Source of the DNA: Cohnella endophytica
GTDB lineage: Bacteria > Bacillota > Bacilli > Paenibacillales > Paenibacillaceae
Assembly: GCF_003628305.1 (NCBI RefSeq)
Contig: NZ_RBZM01000002.1
Span: forward strand, 1 to 64,000
Length of the DNA stretch: 64,000 nucleotides
Reading direction: 5' to 3'
A program made the translations under genes and the position numbers. Positions 58,790 to 64,000 of the stretch are shown here, in pieces. A model generated the notes under the pieces. It saw only the letters and a list, made by a program, of their open reading frames with translations. It searched no databases and was not told where the DNA came from. Position 1 is the first letter of the stretch. Every line of letters begins with the position of its first letter.

Positions 58790-60314
58790 GTCCGTGCCCT
58801 CCTGCTCCGTTCGCCCTTTCCTTCACGATTCGCTCCATTCGGCTTTTCACGTCCGGCGCCATTTCCTGCAACCCGCCGCGGATTTCCGCCTCCAACGTAC
58901 CCCATTGGTCGCGGAACGATTTCTTAGGCAGGCTCGGCGTAACGCGATAGCTATTCCAGCCTTTAAGCGGGCCGACTTTAATCCGAATTTCACCCCGACG
59001 GGCTACGAGCTTCTGGCCGAACTTGCCGAGCTTCAATACCGCATTGAAGCGACCAGACTTGGACATGACCGTCGCGAAGCCCTTCATACCAGCGGCTTCG
59101 ATCTTGTCTCCGTGCCCGGCTTCGATTTTGCGACGTCGCAAATAAATCAGCATCTCGTGCAGCGGGATCTTGACCGGACACGCCTCGTAACATGCGCCGC
59201 ACAAGCTCGAAGCGTTGGCGATATCGTCCCATTCGGCGACGTTTTTCTGCAAGGAAGGCGTGAGCACGGCACCGATCGGTCCGCTATAGGTTCCTCCGTA
59301 GGCATGTCCGCCGATATGTCTATAGACCGGGCAAGCATTCAGACATGCGCCGCAGCGGATACAGTTCAACAGCTCTTGGAACTCCGGGTCGCCGAGTTGA
59401 AGCGAACGGCCATTGTCCACGATAATGATATGCATCTCGTCCGGACCGTCCGCGTCCTCCGATCGGCGCGGTCCGGTAATGCCGGACATATAAACGGTCA
59501 ACTTTTGTCCGGTCGCGGAACGAGGAAGTAACGTGGCCATGACCTCGAGATCTGACCATGAAGGAATGATGCGCTCCATGCCCATCAGCGTTATCTGCGT
59601 TCTCGGCACCGTCGTGACCATCCGCGCGTTGCCCTCATTTTCGAACAGCACCATGGAACCCGTCTCCGCGATCGCGAAGTTGCAGCCGGTCATGCCGATG
59701 TCGGCTTCGAGAAATTTCTGACGAAGCTTGCGCCTTACGTATCCGGCCAGAATCGAAGTATCGGGCTCTAGCTTTTCTCCCGCATCCTCGGACAACAGAT
59801 CCGCGATCTGGTAACGATTTTTATGAATGGCGGGAATGATAATGTGCGAAGGCGTTTCACCCGCTAATTGGATGATGTATTCGCCTAGATCCGTCTCGAC
59901 CGCTTCCACGTCGATCGATTCGAGCGCGTGGTTCAAGTGCAACTCTTCCGTCACCATCGATTTCGATTTAACGACCGACTTCGCTTGTTTGCGCTCGGCG
60001 ATCGAAAGCGAGATGTGGACGGCCTCTTCCGCCGTATCGGCGAAATGGACGTGAACTCCGTTCGCGCGGGCGTTCTCCGTGAATTGGTTCAAGTAATAGT
60101 CGAGATGGGCAATCGTATGAAGTCTGATTTGCTTGCCGCGCTCGCGCCATTCCTCCCAATTGCCGTGTTCCTCCATCGCTTTGAGCTTACCGTTCTTCAA
60201 CCGCTCCGTCGTGAACTTCACGGCTTTGCGCAAGAAGTCGTTGTTCAACGCGAGATCCGCCCGTTCTTTCACCGTCGCCCCACCGGAATGATCGTGTCCT
60301 CCCGTTCCGCTCAT
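58779..60314 (-). CDS. lutB: lactate utilization iron-sulfur protein B
   Basis: 511 residues. LUD domain about 65-300 (ALESIDVEAVETDLGEYIIQLAGETPSHIIIPAIHKNRYQIADLL; GMTGCNFAIAETGSMVLFENEGNARM). Two 4Fe-4S motifs follow: CIRCGACLNACPVYRHIGG near 319-335 and LCGACYEACPVKIPLHEML near 370. The protein ends in a short His/Gly tail (GGHGHGH). Electron-transfer subunit of the LutABC lactate oxidation complex. The start overlaps the lutA stop by four bases (ATGA). Confidence 0.95.
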   Translation of the reverse strand: MSGTGGHDHSGGATVKERADLALNNDFLRKAVKFTTERLKNGKLKAMEEHGNWEEWRERGKQIRLHTIAHLDYYLNQFTENARANGVHVHFADTAEEAVHISLSIAERKQAKSVVKSKSMVTEELHLNHALESIDVEAVETDLGEYIIQLAGETPSHIIIPAIHKNRYQIADLLSEDAGEKLEPDTSILAGYVRRKLRQKFLEADIGMTGCNFAIAETGSMVLFENEGNARMVTTVPRTQITLMGMERIIPSWSDLEVMATLLPRSATGQKLTVYMSGITGPRRSEDADGPDEMHIIIVDNGRSLQLGDPEFQELLNCIRCGACLNACPVYRHIGGHAYGGTYSGPIGAVLTPSLQKNVAEWDDIANASSLCGACYEACPVKIPLHEMLIYLRRRKIEAGHGDKIEAAGMKGFATVMSKSGRFNAVLKLGKFGQKLVARRGEIRIKVGPLKGWNSYRVTPSLPKKSFRDQWGTLEAEIRGGLQEMAPDVKSRMERIVKERANGAGGHGHGH

Positions 60315-61039
60315 GCGTGCTTCACTCCTTCATATAACAGTTCCGCCAGATGCATGACCCGGACCGGCTCGTTACGATAACGCAAATTACCGGCAATGTT
60401 CATTAGACAGGCCATATCGAGACCGACGAGTACTTCGGCTTCCGTTTCTTTCACGTGATCGACCTTCTCCGTAACCATCGCACCCGATATCTCCGACATT
60501 TTTACGGCGAACGTTCCGCCGAAACCGCAGCAATCATCCGCAAAAGGCAACGGCACGAATTCCAAGCCTTTTACATTGCTCATGAGCGCCATCGGCTCGT
60601 CTTTCACGCCGAGCAGTCGACTTCCGTGACAGGAAGGATGATACGTGACCTTGTGCGGGAATGTCGCGCCGACGTCCGTTACGCCTAGCACCTGCACGAG
60701 AAATTGGGTGAACTCGTAGGATTTGGCTTGCAAAGCGATCGCCTTCTCATGCATGACGGCATCTTCTTCGAACAGCTTCGGGTAATGATGGATCATGCCG
60801 GTACAAGAACCCGATGGCGAAAGAACGAAGTCGCAATCTTCGAAAGCTTCGATAATGGTGTGCGCCGTCGCCCGGGCTTCCTTCCAATACCCGCTGTTAA
60901 AAGCCGGCTGGCCGCAGCAAGTCTGCACCTTCGGAAACTCCACTTTCACGCCGTATTTAGCCAGCAATCGAACCATCGCTTCGCCTACTCGCGGGTAGAT
61001 CGCATCGCTCAGGCAAGTTATGAATAAGGACACTTTCAT
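60311..61039 (-). CDS. lutA: lactate utilization protein A (CCG-domain Fe-S protein)
   Basis: 242 residues from the ATG at 61039 with AAGGGG upstream. It starts KVSLFITCLSDAIYPRVGEAMVRLLAKYGVKVEFPKVQTCCGQPAFNSGY, the first CCG (cysteine-rich) domain, with the second near 175-190 (FADDCCGFGGTFAVKM). These CCG domains bind an iron-sulfur cluster as in glycolate oxidase GlcF and heterodisulfide reductase. First gene of lutABC-lutR. The upstream gap to the rha terminator should carry the operon promoter and the LutR site. Confidence 0.94.
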   Translation of the reverse strand: MKVSLFITCLSDAIYPRVGEAMVRLLAKYGVKVEFPKVQTCCGQPAFNSGYWKEARATAHTIIEAFEDCDFVLSPSGSCTGMIHHYPKLFEEDAVMHEKAIALQAKSYEFTQFLVQVLGVTDVGATFPHKVTYHPSCHGSRLLGVKDEPMALMSNVKGLEFVPLPFADDCCGFGGTFAVKMSEISGAMVTEKVDHVKETEAEVLVGLDMACLMNIAGNLRYRNEPVRVMHLAELLYEGVKHA

Positions 61040-61109
61040 AAGGCACCCCTTTTCCGCTTCTGCATTCATGTTTTAATATTATATCAGGTTATCAGACAAG
61101 TTTGTTAAG

Positions 61110-61155
61110 GAAAAGACTATCCCAACCGAATTTATCGTTTCGGTTGGCGATAGTC
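61110..61155 (-). terminator. intrinsic terminator of the rha operon
   Basis: GACTATC-CCAACCGAA pairs with TTTCGGTTGG-CGATAGTC (one bulge), loop about seven bases, followed on the minus strand by TTTTCC. It lies about 17 bases after the DeoR-family gene. Confidence 0.82.
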
Positions 61156-61171
61156 GAAGCAAATCGATAGG

Positions 61172-61939
61172 TTACACGGTAATAACGGTAATTCCGCGAT
61201 CTTCGAGCTGTCCGATCGTTTCCCTCGGCATGCGCTTATCGGTGATGATCACGTCAACCTGAGACAAATCCGCGACGTGCGTAAACGCTTGAACTCCGAA
61301 CTTGCTGGAGTCCGCAAGTAGCACTACCTCGTCCGCCATGCCGATCATCCGCTGCTTGATTCGCGCTTGCAATTCGTTCGATTCGCTTATGCCGCGATCG
61401 AGATGAACGCCTTTGCACGACAGAAATACTTTATCCACATGATACGCATCCAGCGACCTTTCGGCCAATGGTCCGACAAAGGAAAGCGAACGCTGAGCAA
61501 GAATGCCTCCGGTCGAGATGACCTCGATCTTCTCTTTGTTGCTGAGCTCGGTAGCCACTTTAATCGAATTCGTAAGCACGGTAAGCGAGATGTCCGGCAC
61601 GTCCGCCGCCATATACCATGCGGTCGAGCTCGCATCCAGCAAAATCCGATCCTTAGGGGAAATCCGCTTGATCGCTTCGAGGGCGATCCGCTTTTTCTCG
61701 TCCGCATTCGTGATTTCCCTTAAGGCGTAAGGAATTTCCGGTTGCATCGGCTGCGAATCCTTAACGCTTACGGCGCCGCCGTGAGACCGACGCAATCGTC
61801 CGGCCTGCTCCAGACGGTCTAGATCCCTGCGGATCGTCTCCTCCGTCACCTGGCACAGCTCGCTCAGTACGGATACCCGAATGCTCCCTCGATCGTTGAC
61901 CAGGCTTACGATTTTCTCATAGCGCTCCGCGACTAGCAT
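61172..61939 (-). CDS. DeoR family transcriptional regulator, probable rhamnose regulator
   Basis: 255 residues. DeoR HTH at the N-terminus (RYEKIVSLVNDRGSIRVSVLSELCQVTEETIRRDLDRLEQAGRLRRSHGGAV) and the sugar-phosphate-binding C-terminal domain with ILLDASSTAWYMA, VLTNSIKVATELS, STGGILAQRSLSFVGPLAERSL, KVFLSCKGVHLDRGISESNELQA and LLADSSKFGVQAF. Such repressors bind phosphorylated sugars. It lies 22 bases behind rhaB, so regulation of the rhamnose genes is likely. Confidence 0.88.
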   Translation of the reverse strand: MLVAERYEKIVSLVNDRGSIRVSVLSELCQVTEETIRRDLDRLEQAGRLRRSHGGAVSVKDSQPMQPEIPYALREITNADEKKRIALEAIKRISPKDRILLDASSTAWYMAADVPDISLTVLTNSIKVATELSNKEKIEVISTGGILAQRSLSFVGPLAERSLDAYHVDKVFLSCKGVHLDRGISESNELQARIKQRMIGMADEVVLLADSSKFGVQAFTHVADLSQVDVIITDKRMPRETIGQLEDRGITVITV

Positions 61940-61961
61940 TTTAGACCTCTTCCCTATTCCT

Positions 61962-63440
61962 TTATCGTAACCCGATCCCCGTCAATGCGCTGAAGCGTTC
62001 ATAGGCTTCATTCCACGCTTCCGCATCCTCCGGTTCATAATCCGTGACCGGGAAAGACGCGCGAATCGCGCGACGGGCATCTCCTATATCCGAGAACTCT
62101 CCCATAGCGATCCATTGAACGGCAAGATTGCCGATGGCGCTGCCTTCCGAAGGACCCGCCCAAACCGTCTTGCCGATCGCATTCGCCGTCCACTGGCAAA
62201 GCAACGTATTCTGAATGCCTCCGCCGACCATATGCAGTCCGGAGAAGCGATGACCCGATAACCGTTCGGTCAGTTCGAACACATGGCGATACTTGAGCGC
62301 CAAGCTTTCCAGAATGCAACGTACGATCTCGCCGTCCGTTTCCGGCGGAAGCTGTCCCGACTGTCGGCAATATTGCGCGATGCGCGCGGGCATGTCGCCC
62401 GGCGGCAGGAACAAGTCGTCGTCCGGATCGATAAACGCGTTAAACGGCTTCGTACCCGCTGCCATCTGTACCAATTCGGGAAAGGAGTACGTTTTTCCTG
62501 CTCGCTCCCACTCTCTTCGGCACTCTTGCAGAATCCACAACCCCATGATGTTCTTCAATAACCGGTAAGTGTCCGCCACTCCGCCTTCGTTAGTGAAGTT
62601 CAATTTTTGCGCGAGCTCATGGAGAACCGGTTTATCGACTTCCGTACCCATCAACGACCATGTTCCGCAGCTTAAGTAGGCGAAAGCTTTATCCGTTGCG
62701 GGAACCGCGGCCACGGCCGAACCCGTGTCATGTTCCGCCACCGCGTACACGGGAATCGACGGAATGCCCAACTCATCGCAGACAGAAGTCCGCAGGCGAC
62801 CCGCAAGCTGTCCGGGCTTTAGAACATCTCCGAACCAAGAAGCCGGGAAATCCAGCATCTTCAACAACTCCGCATCCCATTTATCCGTTGTCGGATTATA
62901 CAATTGCGTCGTCGTCGCGTTCGAGAACTCGTTGTGCATTTCTCCGGTCAAGAAGTAACGCAGCAAATCCGGAATCATGAGCAGGCGATGGCCTTCCTTC
63001 AGCCATGGGGAGTTCGCTTGCTTCAACGCGTATAATTGATAAATCGTGTTGAACGGAAGGAACTGAATGCCGGTGCGGGAGAAAATAACCGAAGCGGGTA
63101 TTTCGGCGAACAAGCTTTCCATCGCGCCTTCGGTATGACTGTCCCGGTAATGATACGGATTGCCGATCAATTCGCCGTTCTTGCCGACAAAGCCGAAATC
63201 GACCGCCCAGGAATCGATCGCCATGCTCTTCAATTCGATTCCCCGATGTTTTACTTTCAGCAAGCTCGTCTTAATCTCGTGATAGAGTCTAAGTATGTCC
63301 CAATGCAAGCGGTCGCCCACCTGCACCGGGTCGTTGGGGAAGCGATGGATTTCCTCGACTTCGATCTTGCCGTCCTTTAGCCGGCCGAGCAGCGCCCTTC
63401 CGCTGCTCGCGCCGAGATCAATCGCGAGTATGCTCGTCAC
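61962..63440 (-). CDS. rhaB: rhamnulokinase
   Basis: 492 residues from a GTG at 63440 with AGGGGGA upstream. The open frame continues upstream into rhaA but without a start site. FGGY kinase: SILAIDLGASSGRALLGRL (phosphate 1 loop), SMAIDSWAVDFGFVGKNGELIGNPYHYRD, AVAEHDTGSAVAAVPA, FAYLSCGTWSLMGTEVDKP (rhamnulokinase-typical) and MVGGGIQNTLLCQWTANAIG (adenosine motif). It phosphorylates L-rhamnulose at C1. The gene lies between rhaA and the DeoR gene on the same strand. Confidence 0.95.
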   Translation of the reverse strand: MTSILAIDLGASSGRALLGRLKDGKIEVEEIHRFPNDPVQVGDRLHWDILRLYHEIKTSLLKVKHRGIELKSMAIDSWAVDFGFVGKNGELIGNPYHYRDSHTEGAMESLFAEIPASVIFSRTGIQFLPFNTIYQLYALKQANSPWLKEGHRLLMIPDLLRYFLTGEMHNEFSNATTTQLYNPTTDKWDAELLKMLDFPASWFGDVLKPGQLAGRLRTSVCDELGIPSIPVYAVAEHDTGSAVAAVPATDKAFAYLSCGTWSLMGTEVDKPVLHELAQKLNFTNEGGVADTYRLLKNIMGLWILQECRREWERAGKTYSFPELVQMAAGTKPFNAFIDPDDDLFLPPGDMPARIAQYCRQSGQLPPETDGEIVRCILESLALKYRHVFELTERLSGHRFSGLHMVGGGIQNTLLCQWTANAIGKTVWAGPSEGSAIGNLAVQWIAMGEFSDIGDARRAIRASFPVTDYEPEDAEAWNEAYERFSALTGIGLR

Positions 63441-63466
63441 GTTGCATCCCCCTTGCCTTTCTTCTA

Positions 63467-64000
63467 TTAAGAGCCGCGTTTCAGCAGCACGTCTTGTTCG
63501 TAAGCTTTCACGTCGGCAAGCCATTCCTCGCGAACGGGAACGCCCATTTTCTCGCAATAGTAATCCCAAACCGCGCCGAACGGATACGATTTGAATTCCT
63601 CGGTCAGAGCCAGGCGAGTCGTGTAATCGCCGGCCAATTCGGCTTTCTTGAGCGTTTCCACCGGATCGAGCATGCCGCGTAGCAGTGCTTTGATCGTGTT
63701 GCGCGTGCCGATGACCCATGCCGCGACGCGGTTAATGCTCGCATCGAAGAAATCGAGGCCGATATGCGTCTTGCCGAGCAAGTCGCCGCGTACGAGCTCG
63801 CGGCCGATGTCGATCAGCTCGTCGTCAAGCGTGACGACGTGATCGCTGTCCCATCTCATCGGGCGGCTGACGTGCAACAGGATGCCATCCGCGAACAAGG
63901 CGAGCGAAGACAGCTTATTCGAGATCACTTCCGTCGGGTGGAAATGGCCCGCGTCGAGGCAGATGAGCTTGTTATTCTGAAGTCCGTAGCCCATGTAGAA
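63467..64000 (-). CDS. rhaA: L-rhamnose isomerase, C-terminal part (gene runs off the window)
   Basis: The last 177 residues are present. The frame is open to the right edge, so the N-terminus is missing. [49 protein letters not shown] contains the metal ligands (Asp, His) and the HVSRP-RWDSDHV block unique to Rha[24 protein letters not shown] follows. It converts L-rhamnose to L-rhamnulose. First visible gene of rhaA-rhaB-deoR. Confidence 0.95.
   Translation of the reverse strand, partial: FYMGYGLQNNKLICLDAGHFHPTEVISNKLSSLALFADGILLHVSRPMRWDSDHVVTLDDELIDIGRELVRGDLLGKTHIGLDFFDASINRVAAWVIGTRNTIKALLRGMLDPVETLKKAELAGDYTTRLALTEEFKSYPFGAVWDYYCEKMGVPVREEWLADVKAYEQDVLLKRGS

Overview
The window (about 50% G+C, densely packed on both strands) looks like chromosome from an endospore-forming member of the Paenibacillaceae (Cohnella/Paenibacillus-like). 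Supporting this are a protein with three S-layer homology domains, the sporulation-type diadenylate cyclase CdaS behind a sigma-G-like promoter, a YheC/YheD-type spore-coat ATP-grasp gene behind a sigma-K-like promoter, bacterial nitric oxide synthase, SecA2, two copper-amine-oxidase-N domain proteins, and strong AGGAGG-type ribosome binding sites with frequent TTG/GTG starts. No rRNA, tRNA, CRISPR array or intact transposon was seen.

Layout. 1-2.2 kb: 3' end of a surface-layer protein gene. 2.3-7.6 kb: an A+T-rich, probably acquired stretch holding an ABC-F ribosome-protection-type ATPase with a terminator-like hairpin upstream, a secreted NlpC/P60 hydrolase, the YheC/YheD-like gene and a decayed tyrosine recombinase interrupted by an in-frame stop. 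7.6-14.6 kb: HAD phosphatase, DinB protein, MTH1187-type thiamine-binding protein, nitric oxide synthase, XerS-like recombinase, a DUF3990 gene overlapping a small gene (toxin-antitoxin-like layout), and fumC. A similar 28-bp inverted repeat lies upstream of the HAD, nos and fumC genes. 14.6-23.8 kb: small genes, a PPP-family phosphatase with an ArsR regulator divergent from an MFS pump, and a run of minus-strand genes (EamA transporter, APH-type kinase, GH18-like protein, VanW, GNAT, HD hydrolase). 24-33 kb: signalling, with an OmpR-type two-component pair, a LuxR-type small regulator, a 1288-residue hybrid histidine kinase, another OmpR-type regulator, and a membrane protein with a degenerate GGDEF and an intact EAL domain.

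33-47 kb: 51-bp tandem repeats, a GrpB-DinB fusion, hisC, a zinc-finger/HTH/DUF2087 gene with a GIY-YIG-like partner, RidA, an ABC-F protein, acetyltransferase, epimerase, UPF0489, NUDIX, cdaS and several small membrane or secreted proteins. 47-56 kb: SDR, a merR-thioredoxin operon with a MerR-type promoter, dGTPase, secA2, an SgrR-like regulator and a lipoprotein. 57-64 kb: lutABC with a GntR regulator (lactate oxidation), then a DeoR regulator, rhaB and the 3' part of rhaA (rhamnose catabolism). These two blocks fit together biochemically, because rhamnose breakdown gives L-lactaldehyde, which can become L-lactate, the substrate of LutABC.

Three intergenic regions (11.9, 33.3 and 46.8 kb) carry short repeats spaced at about 51 or about 61 bp, which differ by roughly one helical turn. 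They are the main structural signal the genes do not explain. No search could be run. Family names rest on motifs read by eye, and all promoter and operator calls are sequence-only predictions.
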